A DNA stretch of 64,000 nt from Turnera subulata (taxonomy: Eukaryota > Streptophyta > Magnoliopsida > Malpighiales > Passifloraceae), in contig JAKUCV010005769.1 of NCBI GenBank assembly GCA_028386065.3, forward strand, positions 127,830 through 191,829. Reading direction: 5' to 3'. Made by a program: the position numbers and the translations under genes. Shown here one piece after another: positions 16,301-28,200 of this stretch; position 1 is the stretch's first letter; each line of letters opens with the position of its first letter. The notes under the pieces are model-generated. The model was not told where the DNA came from and ran no database searches. It saw only the letters and a program-made list of their open reading frames with translations.

Positions 16301-16931
16301 CTAAACATGTCATAAGCTACATGCATTTTTTATATCAACTCAATCAAGTGAATCTCAAAAGTGTTTGTGTTTGCTTCACAACCATTCTCTGCTGTAATAT
16401 GTGTTGCAATTGGATGCTTGATGTTTCAAAATGTACTTCAAGATGGATAGTCCTGCATTATTCTTTTTTGGCCTTGAGGTCTGTTGGCCCTTTGCCTATG
16501 CATGATCAGGAGTACAGGTTGGAGTTGAGTCCAAGGTTTTATCCTTGACATAGTTCCTGTAGGATTGCGAGCGTTGGAGGAAAATTTCACTCTTCGTATA
16601 AAGCAATCCCTTATGCTTGATAGAAAAAGGCCCTTTATGTGGTTGTTCTTTTCTCTCTTTTTTTTTGAATAATCCTTCCGTGGTCTTCATGCACCTGATA
16701 TAATGGAAGTGCAGGTGTTTACATTCTCTATTAGTTAATTGTCACTCTATGGTTCTCCACATATCTGGCTTGTTGATCTTGCATGCGTTTATGCCACTCA
16801 GCTTAGTTGCCTTTTTTTTTTTTCCTCAGGTTGTGGATGTACAGAAACAGTTTATTGCAGCACTAAAGGATACCTTTGAAAGGCATAAAGAACGGGTTGG
16901 CTACACTGATCTTCAATTGCAAATCCTTTGA
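13303..16931 (+). CDS. DGAT2: Diacylglycerol O-acyltransferase 2
   Basis: Catalyses the last step of triacylglycerol synthesis, acyl-CoA plus diacylglycerol, in the ER membrane. Nine exons: 13303-13499, 13602-13676, 13821-13906, 14223-14329, 14429-14584, 15008-15094, 15243-15340, 15740-15827, 16830-16931. All junctions are GT-AG and phase-compatible; the CDS is 996 nt, 331 residues, against about 314 in Arabidopsis. Visible in order: hydrophilic N-terminus, two close membrane spans (about 36-58 and 62-80), YFP at 100-102, the plant-type EPHS motif at 124-127 followed by [13 protein letters not shown] at 157-166, VPGGVQE at 192-198, and a [12 protein letters not shown] block ending at 236. The start is the first ATG that gives a plant-type N-terminus. 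No internal stops, so presumably functional. The C-terminus is LQLQIL, where a charged residue is usual in the proposed ER-retrieval motif. Confidence 0.95.
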
Positions 16932-17021
16932 CCAGAAATTGGCTGTGTTTTTCTCCCCCAGTGAACTATCTTTGTTTGTACATGGTGTTGAATTAGAGAT
17001 TGAGAAGATAAAAAACTTTTA

Positions 17022-17027
17022 AATAAA
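17022..17027 (+). terminator. Candidate polyadenylation signal of DGAT2
   Basis: AATAAA 91 bases after the DGAT2 stop codon. Confidence 0.5.
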
Positions 17028-18506
17028 CCCATCTTCTGGGGTATCACAAGCTAAAAACTATCAGTTTTAGGCGATGAAAGAGTTAGGAAATCAATCCAGA
17101 CTGTATATGCTTTTATCTTGCCCTTCACGACTCAGCCTTGAAGAAGCCATGGTGCTGCACTCCTGGAGCAAGAAATGAAGAAAAATAAAGATGGAGAGGC
17201 GGAGAAGGTGCAACACTGCATTCAATATGACAGGCAGGTTTGTCTGATGGGAGAAACGGTGTGGAGGATACAGAGTACAGACAAGAGAACAGGGATACAT
17301 GGTTGGGAGAGGGGAGAGATCCAGGTGGGAGATGGGGGAATGAGGGAAGAAAGTGAGTAACAGTTAGTTGGAGGAGACAAGTATCGGTTAGAGTGAGTAA
17401 AAGCAAGTTAGAGACATGTATTGGTTGGTGGATGTATTACGTTTGGATAGATGAAGGAAGCAGAAAGGAACGGAAAGAAATGAAATTTTAATTTAATTTT
17501 GTTTGGAAAAAATTTTTAGTGAAGGGAAAGTGGATTTCTTTTTTTTCTTTTTCATTTCCCTTAAAACGTCTTTCGGAACCCACAACCCACGGATTTGATT
17601 GGGAATGGAGATGGGGGAAATTTTATACATTGATTATGATTTTTATTTTTATTTTTAATTTCTTTTTTGTACCGGATCCAAAATTGTAGGCCTATAGATA
17701 AATGGGCTTGCAATTGTGTGGTTCTACGACTGGTTGTTGTGGCTTGCCTGATTGTTGTGACAAATGGGTGACCTGTGACGCCATGGAGATCAAAGGCCAG
17801 TATTGGTCTTTTTGGATTGCAAGTCCGAGTCCATGGATCAAGAGGATCAAGTTATTTGTTGTGGAGATAAAGTGATCTGTCTTGGAGATCAAGTGGTCTG
17901 TCATGGATTCGTGAGGATCATGGAGACCAAGTGATCTGCCAAGTGATCTGCGTGGTCAGGGAGATCGATCAAGAGATCTCCAGGAGATCGTGTGATTTGC
18001 TGTAAAGATCAAGTGCGTGGATCAGTGACTTGATATGGATTTGGACACCCTTCGCGAGTACCCGAGATCTAAAGAATGAGAGAATATGATTATCCAAGTT
18101 CTAGATGTGGTTAATTACCAAATAACTTTAAGTTTAATCTTTTAGGTCACGTGGTTTCGATCCAAGCATGGAAGTTATTCTCGACCAGTCGATTACCAAT
18201 AGAGAAAAAAATAAACAGAATTCTAATTGAAACACAATTCCTATAATTTTAATCTATAATAATTGTTTTAAAGAATTAGTATAATCATCGGCCCAAACCT
18301 TGGACCCCGCATTGTGTGTACTAGGGGGCGCTTCCCGATCTATTCTGATGGATTAGGCAAGTAGCTCGGCACTTGACGACCAGCTATATGTTGTGCTGCT
18401 CCCGCGAGGATCCATACATTTGAGCCCATATCAATTTTAAAAATTTACCTCGAGAAATGAAGTTAGCTTTTCTTTTGTCTCTTACACCATGTAAAGAAAT
18501 TCCTAA
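17028..18506. other. Intergenic region between convergent DGAT2 and PILS
   Basis: No credible gene. It holds a purine-rich stretch (17160-17400), a GATC-rich degenerate repeat (17780-18030) and a GC-richer unrecognised segment at 18290-18420. It includes the 3' untranslated regions of both neighbours. Confidence 0.5.
17780..18030. repeat. Degenerate GATCAAGTGATCTG-type minisatellite
   Basis: More than a dozen GATC cores in variants such as GGAGATCAAG, AAGTGATCTG and GAGATCGATCAAGAGATC, at irregular spacing. Confidence 0.5.
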
Positions 18507-19208
18507 TCAAGCCACCAACCACATAAAACAGGTTGACCAAAGTGTGAGTGAAATTGATGCCAAAGCGTATGTCGATAGCATTATGACAGAACATTCACTC
18601 TGTCCCGCATCAAATAACTGAGTAATTGTACCTGCCAAAGATGATGCTGAAATTGTGATAAAATTTAAAACATAAAAATTGATGTCCATGTAAGTCGATA
18701 TATTAAATTATGAGCTACTCTTGCATTGCTTGGAGTACCCAATATGCAATTGTCAAAATTACCCCTAAAAAAAAAAAACACTATCGTTCGAATATAAATG
18801 CTGCAAATTCTACTATAAATCAAAGTAGATCATATTCATACCTATGTTCATAGCTGGAGGAAGTGCAAACTGCAGCAAAAGGATAAAATGATACAATGGA
18901 TCCGAATGTGCCAACCCAAAATGAATTGCAGCCTTGACAATGGCTATGCCAAACAAAGGCAACACCGCATACCGAACAATTATTACTCCTACAATGACGG
19001 ACACCTGAATATCTGATCCTTTTAAACCTGAAATATTATAATATAATGCTCCTATTAGCTCAGTAGCAATATATCACACATTACTTGGTATAATATATAC
19101 TAACATGTTATTCTTAAATCAAATCTAAGGTAGAGATTAATATATTAAAAATTACCTCTGAGAAGGTTTGCTCCAACTATGAGGGTAACAGTTGGAATGG
19201 TTGCATCC
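18507..19208 (-). CDS. PILS: PILS gene, 3' block (exons 8-10)
   Basis: Encodes the C-terminal membrane bundle: DATIPTVTLIVGANLLRG (exon 8), VSVIVGVIIVRYAVLPLFG through FALPPAMNIG (exon 9) and TITQLFDAGQSECSVIML to the TGA stop (exon 10). Taken alone it would look like a truncated PILS pseudogene. Its first exon begins after a TAG acceptor in exactly the phase left by exon 7 at 44645. Confidence 0.9.
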
Positions 19209-22200
19209 CTACCATTCAACTCAACAAAAATATTATGAGAAGGGAAGAAAGTTGATTTTCTTCAGATTTCCAGTAACAAAAAATCAAATGCTGTAACTTA
19301 GCACTTCAATAACCAAATGATATAATAGAATTTTAGTTTAGTATCCAATCCCAGAATTTCTTTATGCTTGTTCGGATGCATGACTTGCCCATATTTTGAA
19401 AGCAATCCTATCCCTCCAGTTGCATCTTTCTTTAGAAGAACAAAATGTTCAATGAAGCATCTGAGTCGTTGAAAGACTAGTAGGAAAATAACACATTCTT
19501 ACGGTATAAGGTAAATGTTGATAAATCAAGTCTTGCAATATAGTTTTAATGCATTTTGATTAGAAGGTAGAAGATTTTACCAGAGAAAAATGAGAATTAC
19601 CTCTGTATGATATTGATATTGTTTCCACCTTTTTATTATTTTTTTGGGTGTAACAGAAAAAAAGACACGAATTTTCATATGTCTCTCTTCAACAATGTTA
19701 TAAATAAATTATTTGAATGTCATTATTATTCAAATTATTTGAATGTCATTATTATTTTGGTAGAATTCGCTTCTACTATACCTAAATTTACCTAGAGCAA
19801 ATATTTAACCCTTCCAATTGGATTCATTTCTTTAGCTATTTACCTTCTATAATTTTATCTGTCTTAATCTTAATATCATCTTCTTTTAGCTAACATCCCT
19901 TTTATTTATCCTTTTAAATTAATCATACTTATTTGTTTTTATCCTCCCATTTTCAATTATAAATACCCTTTGATTCCTTCATATTTCTACACTTGCATCC
20001 TACCATAAACTTCACTCTCTTCTTATTTCCATATACATCTCTTCTCAATCTTCTCCATCTAAGTTTAATTATTCATTATTTTTATATTATTATTAAAGGT
20101 GTATCACTTTTATCAAAGTTGTATTATTACATTGATCAAGCTTGTATTATTTTTTTTTTTTTTTTGGTCTAAACCGGGATGTATATTACGAATATACAAA
20201 GCATATTGCATCAAGTTTGTATTATTACCATCAAGAGTAAATTTTTGTTAGTGTAATATGCCCAAAAGCCAATCATTGGAAGATTGTACATAGTCATATA
20301 AATACATTAAGGTTATTCCAATAAATATGTTTATGAGATAAACGCTTGAACATATTTATAACCCTAGAATATTTTATGTTCTTAAATGTCCCTAGTCGAT
20401 TATTATTATGGATGGGTTGTAATAGTAAATTAAGACTAGCGTATGTTGAGAATTATATGAGATATGAATTCTACATACGGGTACAAGTTAGAGAACTTGT
20501 GGTCTGGACTGACCCAACATAAGAACACTACATGGAACGTTATATAATTGTCATTAGTGGTTCTTATATGTATTGTCCTTAGACCTGAGATCATCAAGGT
20601 TCCCAACATATGAGTCATATACTTTGATATTACTCTTGGCTATTCGTAACTGAGTAGACCTTAGTGTAATCATTGGGTATATGATATAATGTGTAGTGGG
20701 TTTTGTATGATCAAGATGGAATTCGTCCAACCCATATAACGGGTATATTATCAGTTGGGCCTCTTGATAGAGTTGAACTGTAAATGCATGGCCATGCTCG
20801 GATTAAATGATATGGTGATATCATTAGTATCTGCTTTACACAGTTAACTCGGGGATCAAGAAACTTAGATTAAACTTATACGAGATTGACATATTCCATG
20901 TCTCGTGTTTGATCTTGATAATGGGACGAGAGGACGATGACATGTTTCCGAGGCATAATGAATCAGTACTAATCTTGTCGTTTGGGTAGCAATGATGTGT
21001 TGCTAGACGCCGCTCATTGTTTATAATTGTAAATGAGTTTACAATTATTGCCAAACGTTACAAGTTCCTACAGGGTCACACACTTAGAACTGTTGATTCG
21101 AGCTGGTGGTTAAACCATGGTTGGGCCATGGTCCGGCCAGGTATTCGACCAAGTGGGTGGACCATGGTTGGACCGGGTCGTTTTGGGCTGATTTGGTTCA
21201 CTAATTATCAGAATTATTGAACCAGAATTAGTGCCATATGATGTGTAATCCTATATACGATGATATATATAATTAATGCTTAGTGGAGCATTACGTCATA
21301 GTGGAAACATAATCATGAAGGATAAGACATGATTATGTTGGCCAATGACTTAATAAACTATGCATTTCAAGTGTGTATAAATAGGGTGAAGGTTTGATCA
21401 GATTTTCAGACCAAGCAAGGCTTTACACACTCTTCACACTTGAGAAAAACACATCAAGCACTCTCTAGTCTCTAGCTCTCGAAAATTCTGCAGCTAGCAC
21501 TGCGGTTCGGGAGTGCTCGGGTTAGTGATCGTGAGACGGTTGCTAGCAGTCATCAACGGTTCGTGTGGATACCGTAGAGGAGCCGGATTTCTTGTCGGGT
21601 TCTTGCTGATTCTACACTACAGTTGGGTGAAAGACCTCAACCAAGGAAGGTACGTAAAATTGTTATTCGGTTTGGTTAGCTTCACTTGGATCCTCCATGA
21701 GTACCGGGTCTTTCCGCTGCATTTTAATTGTCAAGTTTGCATGCCCGGCTACTTACAGTGGTAGCGGAGCCTCTTGTGAAATGCTAAACCAAATTAGATG
21801 TTCATCTTGTTATATGTGTTGTAGCATAAACGTGATAGTATATGTGATATGCTGAATTCATTTGCATATGTGATATGTTGATTTTCAATTTTGTATACAT
21901 GATACATGTTTAGGTTGGTGTTTGTGAAAAGTGTTTTGACAATGAATGCTTGATTGGTATGAGATATCAATCAAGGTGTTCTTGGCAGTAAGTCGAATGA
22001 GTTCGACAAGGAAAAATCGATTGTCGGTTTTTGTTTGGAACGATTGTCGTTCTAGTACAGCAGGGCCTAAACATCGATGTTGGTTAGACGGACATCGATG
22101 TTGCCATGAAGATTAGCCTTGGCCGAGCCTACTAAACATCGATGTTGTGTGACAAACATCGATGTGTTGGTTTTGGCAGAATTTTGAAACATCGATGCTG

Positions 22201-25200
22201 CATGACAAACATCGATGTTCTCATGACGAGTGGCCTTGGCAGAACTCTCAAACATCGATGTTCAAGAAGCAGACATCGATGTTCAAGAGTTAAACATCGA
22301 TGTTCTTGAACACTGCCAAGTAGTTGGGAGAATCAGATTCTCACAACATCGATGTTCAATATTAGACATCGATGTTCTTATGTATTTTTGGTTTCCAAAT
22401 TTACAAAACATCAATATATGATTTATCAAGAACATGCATATGATGTATAGGAATAATTTGTTGATGTAAATATTAAGTTCCTCCTGTGTTGCCTTCCATG
22501 ATAAGCACTCATCATTGCTTAGATCAATACTTGGTAGGTTTTGCCAAGGCAAGGTGCCAATATTTATCCTAGCAAGGTGCGACGGGATAATTGTAATATC
22601 TGAACTGCTTGTTATGGGTTGAACTTAACTAGGTCATCTCAATAGGATTGAGGACTTAGAGGTAAGGAGTTGAGCTAAGTCTATGAGATAGACAAGAACA
22701 AGTGTTGTTCACTCAACTATCCAAGAGTTACATGAGATGTAATTGACAAGAGTTGTCTACCTAAATAACTATGATATAAGTGATCAGCCAAAGCTGACTT
22801 ATCTTGTAGTGAAATATGGATCTTATCCTACTTATAATTTTCTTGATTTATGTAGTAGGAGCATCATTTAATAAAATTCCTTATTAAGTGATTTTATGTA
22901 TACATGACTCTTATTTGTGTGAGTTGATCAATGTTGTAGAGTTATCATGGCACAAAACTCTAGTACACAATCTCTGCGATCGGTCCTTGAGAAGGAAAAG
23001 CTGAATGGGAATAACTTCCTAAAGTGGCATCGCAATTTAAGGATAGTCCTCAAACAAGAAAAGAAGTTGTATGTCCTTGAAGGGCCTGTTCCAAATGAAC
23101 CGGCACCTAATGCTCCTAGGGCGGAAAGAGATGCTTACAAGAAGCATGTTGATGATGCATTGGATGTTGCATGCCTTATGCTTGTTAACATGGACTCTGA
23201 GCTTCAGAAGCAACATGAGAATTTGGGTGCATTCGATATGATCGAACACCTGAAAATGCTCTTTGAAGAGCAAGCTAGGCATGAGAGGTATGAGACCTCT
23301 AAGGCATTATTCCAATACAAGATGGCTGAGTCATCATCGGTGAGACCTCATGTGCTCAAAATGATTGGATACATTGAGAGCCTTGAGGGTCTGGGTTTTC
23401 CTTTACAAAAGGAGTTGGCTGTTGATCTAGTCCTGCAATCGTTGCCGGATAGTTACAGCCAATTTGTCATGAATTTCAATATGAATCATCTTGACAAATT
23501 CTTGTCTGAGTTGCTTAACATGTTGGGAACAGTTGAGCAACAAATGAAGGAAAACAAATCGAACAACATTTTGATGGTTGGAAAAGGCAAAGGAAAGGGT
23601 AAAGCCAAGTTTTACAAGAAGAAAAATGTGCCAAAAAGTTTGGTGCATGTGCATCTTCTTGTTCCCATGTGCTGAAACCCAAAGGTGGTATTGTAAAGGA
23701 AGGACAATGTTTCCATTGCAATAAACCTGGCCATTGGAAATGTAACTGCCCTGTTTACCTTGAAAAGGTGAAGAAATAGAAGGGAAGTAAGACTTCCACT
23801 TCAGGTATTTTTGTTATAGAAACTAATATCTCTATCTCTACATCATGGGTATTAGATACCGGATGTGGTTCTCACATTTGTGTAAATGTGCAGGAACTGA
23901 GAAAGAGTAGAAGATTAGCAAAGGGAGAGATAGACCTGCATGTTGAAAATGGAGCAAGAGTTGCTGCATTAGCCATAGGGACTTACCATCTATCTTTACC
24001 GAGTGGTTTGGTTTTGGAACTTGATGATTGCTAGTATGTACCTACTATAAGCAGGAATTTGATTTCTGTCTCTTGTTTGGACAAGAAAGGTTTTTCATTT
24101 GTAATAAAGAACAATTGTTGTTCTATTTATTTCAATGATATTTATTATGGTGGTGCATATTTGAGCAATGGTTTGTATGTTCTAAACCTAGAAACACTAG
24201 TCTACGAAGAAGGTTAGATTAAACGATTCTAATGAAACCTATCTCTGGCATTGTCGATTGGGCCATATAAACGAGACTCGTATTTCTAAGCTCCATAAAG
24301 ATGGACTTTTAGACTCATTTGATTTTGAATCATATGAGACATGTGAATCATGTTTATTAGGCAAAATGACGAAGGCTCCTTTTGCCGGTAAAGGTGAAAG
24401 AGCTTCGGACTTGTTAGGTCTTAAACATTCTGATGTATGTGGACCTATGTCAACACAGGCTAGAGGTGGTTTTCAGTTCTACATTACATTTATTGATGAT
24501 TACAGTAGATATGGCTATGTATATCTTATGAAACACAAGTCAGAATCCTTTGAAAAGTTCAAAGAATTCAAGAGTGAAGTACAGAATCAACTCGGCAAGA
24601 GTATTAAAATGCTTTGATCTGATCAAAGAGGTGAATACTTAGTCCGAGATTTTCTTGATCATCTAAAGCAATGTGGTATTGTATCACAACTTACTCCACC
24701 AGGTATGCTTCAATGGAATGGTGTATCTGAAAGGAGGAATAGAACTTTGTTAGACATGGTTCGTTCTATGATGAGTCAAGCTGACCTTCCTTCTTCATTT
24801 TGGGGACATGCATTATTAAATGCTGCATTTACACTTAACCGTGTTCCATCTAAATTGGTTGAAAAGACACCATATGAGATATGGACAGGAAAGCGTCCCA
24901 ATTTGTCTTTTATGAGGATCTGGGGTTGTGAGGCTTTCGTGAGACGAGAAGCATCAGATAAACTCGGCCCTAAATTCGTCAAGTGCCTCTTTGTTGGATA
25001 TCCTAAGGAAACTAAAGGATATTATTTCTATAGTCCCACAGAGCACAAAGTGTTTGTTGCTCGTACTGCTATTTTTCTAGAAAGAGAATTTATTTCTAGA
25101 AAGATCAGTGGGAGAAAAATAGAACTCGAAGAAGTTCGAGGTATAGAGGTTGAGATGGAACAAGGACAGGAACCACAAAATGTTGCGGGTGAAAAACCTG

Positions 25201-28200
25201 TGCCTGTAACACATGGACTACGTAGGTCTGATAGGATTCGGCATAAGCCTGAGAGATATGGATTTCTTATGACTCATACTGGAGACATGATGCTCATAGA
25301 AGAGGATGAGCCCACTTCCTATCAGCAGGCTATTACGGGTCCAGACTCTAAGAAGTGGCTAGAAGCCATGAATTCAGAGATGGAATCCATGTATGAAAAC
25401 AAGGTATGGACCTTGGTTGATCCACCTGAAGGGGTAAAACCTATTGGGTGCAAGTGGGTCTTTAAGAAAAAGACCGACATGGATGGTAATGTGATTACCT
25501 TTAAAGGACGATTGGTTGCGAAAGGTTTTAAGCAAGTTCATGGTATTGACTATGATGAAACTTTCTCACCAGTTGCCATGGTTAAATCCATCCAGATTCT
25601 ATTGGCCATAGCAGCATACCATGATTATGAGATATGGCAAATGGATGTCAAAACTGCTTTCCTTAATTGAAATCTTTTAGAGGATGTGTACATGACACAA
25701 CCTGATGGTTTTGTCATTCCAGAAAATGCTAACAAGGTGTGCAAGTTGCAAAGATCCATTTATGGATTAAAGCAAGCTTCTAGGAGTTGGAATCTTCGTT
25801 TTGATGAAGTAATCAAACAGTTTGGTTTCATTAAAAATAAAGACGAGCCATGTGTTTACAAGAAGGTTAGTGGGAGCACAATCGTTTTCTTGTTATTGTA
25901 TGTTGACGACATTCTACTCATTGGGAATGATATTCCAACACTACAGTCTATAAAGACTTGGTTAGGAAAGAATTTCTCAATGAAGGACTTAGGAGAAGCT
26001 GCCTATGTGCTAGGTATAAAGATCTATAGAGATAGATCCAAAAGGCTTCTTGGGCTAAGTCAAAGTACATATATTGACAAGGTGCTAAAGAAGTTTAGCA
26101 TGCAAGATTCCAAGAAAAGTTTCTTACCCATGTCACATGGCGTTTCTCTCTCAAAGAATCAATGTCATAGTACATCTAAGGAGAGAGAGCGGATGAGTAA
26201 GATTCCTTATGCATCAGCAATAGGATCTATCATGTATGCCATGCTATGTACTCGACCGGATGTCGCATATGCATTAAGTGTGACAAGCAGATATCAATAT
26301 GATCCCGGTGAAAGTCACTGGACAGCGGTTAAGAACATCCTTAAGTACTTGAGAAGAACTAAGGATGCTTCCTTGTATACGGAAGCCTTGATGAGCTTGT
26401 TGTAAAGGGTTACACATATGCTAGCTTCCAAACTGACAGGGATGATTTTAGATCGCAGTCAGGTTATGTATTTTGTCTTGGAGGTGGTGCTGTATGCTGG
26501 AAGAGTTCAAAGCAAGAGACAGTTGCCGACTCTACAACTGAGGCTGAGTACATAGCCGCCTCAGATGCGGCGAAAGAGGCTGTTTGGATTAAGAAGTTCG
26601 TAACTGAACTTGGGGTGGTTCCTAGTATTGACAGTCTGATTGAGCTCTATTGTGACAACAATGGGACAATCGCACAGGCTCAAGAACCTAGACACCACCA
26701 GAGATCCAAACATATACTCCGACGCTATCATCTTATTAGAGAGATCATTGATAGAGGCGATGTCAGGCTGTGCAAAGTTCCTTCTGAGAACAATGTAGCA
26801 GATCCATTGACTAAGCGACTCACACAGCAGAAGCATAATGGTCATACTGCATCCATTGGTATTATATACATGGATGATTGGCTTTAGTGCAAGTGGGAGA
26901 TTGTTAGTGTAATATGCCCAAAAGCCAATCATTGGATGATTGTACATAGTCATGTAAATACATTAAGGTTATTCCAATAAATATATTTATGAGATAAGCA
27001 CTTGCACATATTTATAACCCTAGAATATTTTATGTTCTTAAATGTCCGTAGTCGATTATTATTATGGATGGGTTGTAATAATAAATTAAGACTAGCGTAT
27101 GTGAGAATTATATGAGATATGAATTCTACATACGGGTACAAGTTAGAGAACTTGTGGTCTGGACTGACTCAACATAAGAACACTACATGGAACGTTATAT
27201 AATTGTCATTAGTGGTTCTTATATGTATTGTCCTTAGACCTGAGATCATCAAGGTTCCCAACATATGATTCATATACTTTGATATTACTCTTGGCTATTC
27301 GTAACTGAGTAGACCTTAGTGTAATCATTGGGTATATGATATAATGTGTAGTGGGTTTTGTAGGATCAAGATGGAATTCGTCCAATCCATATAACGGGTA
27401 TATTATCAGTTGGGCCTCTTGATAGAGTTGAAATGTAAATGCATGGCCATGCTCGGATTAAATGATATGGTGATATCATTAGTATCTGCTTTACACAGTT
27501 AACTCGGGGATCAAGAAGCTTAGATTAAAATTATAGGAGATTGACATATTCCATGTCTCGTGTTTGATCTTGATAATGGGACGAGAGGACGATGACATGT
27601 TTTCGAGGCATAATGAATCAGTACTGCTCTTGTCGTTTGGGTAGCAATAATGTGTTGCTAGATGTCGCTCATTGTTTATATTTGTAAATGAGTTTACAAT
27701 TATTGTCAAACGTTACAAGTGCCTACAGGGTCACACACTTAGAACTGTTGATTCGAGCTGGTGGTTAAACCATGGTTGGACCATGGTTCGACCAGGTATT
27801 CGACCAAGTGGGCGGACCATGGTTGGACCGGGTTGTTTTGGGCTGATTTGGTTCACTAATTATCAGAATTATTGAACCAGAATTAGTACCATATGATGTG
27901 TAATCCTATATATGATGATATATATAATTAATGCTTAGTGGAGCATTAAGTCATAGTGGAAACATAATCATGAAGGATAAGACATGATTATGTTGGCCAA
28001 TGACTTAATAAACTATGCATTTCAAATGTGTATAAATAGGGTGAAGGTTTGATCAGATTTTCAGACCAAGCAAGGCTTTACACACTCTTCAAACTTGAGA
28101 AAAACACATCAAGCACTCTCTAGTCTCTAGCTCTCGAAAATTCTGCAGCTAGCACTGCGGTTCGGGAGTGCTCGGGTTAGTGATCGTGAGACGGTTGCTA

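Noticed and set aside
16003..16690. Open frames inside DGAT2 intron 8
   Set aside because: No similarity to DGAT2; the flanking exons join in phase without them.
18507..19208. Independent PILS pseudogene
   Set aside because: Its exons complete, and do not overlap, those at 44645-47028, and the splice phases match.
22071..22375. CRISPR-like array
   Set aside because: Palindromic 10-12-bp cores with irregular gaps inside a plant retrotransposon leader; no repeat-spacer regularity.
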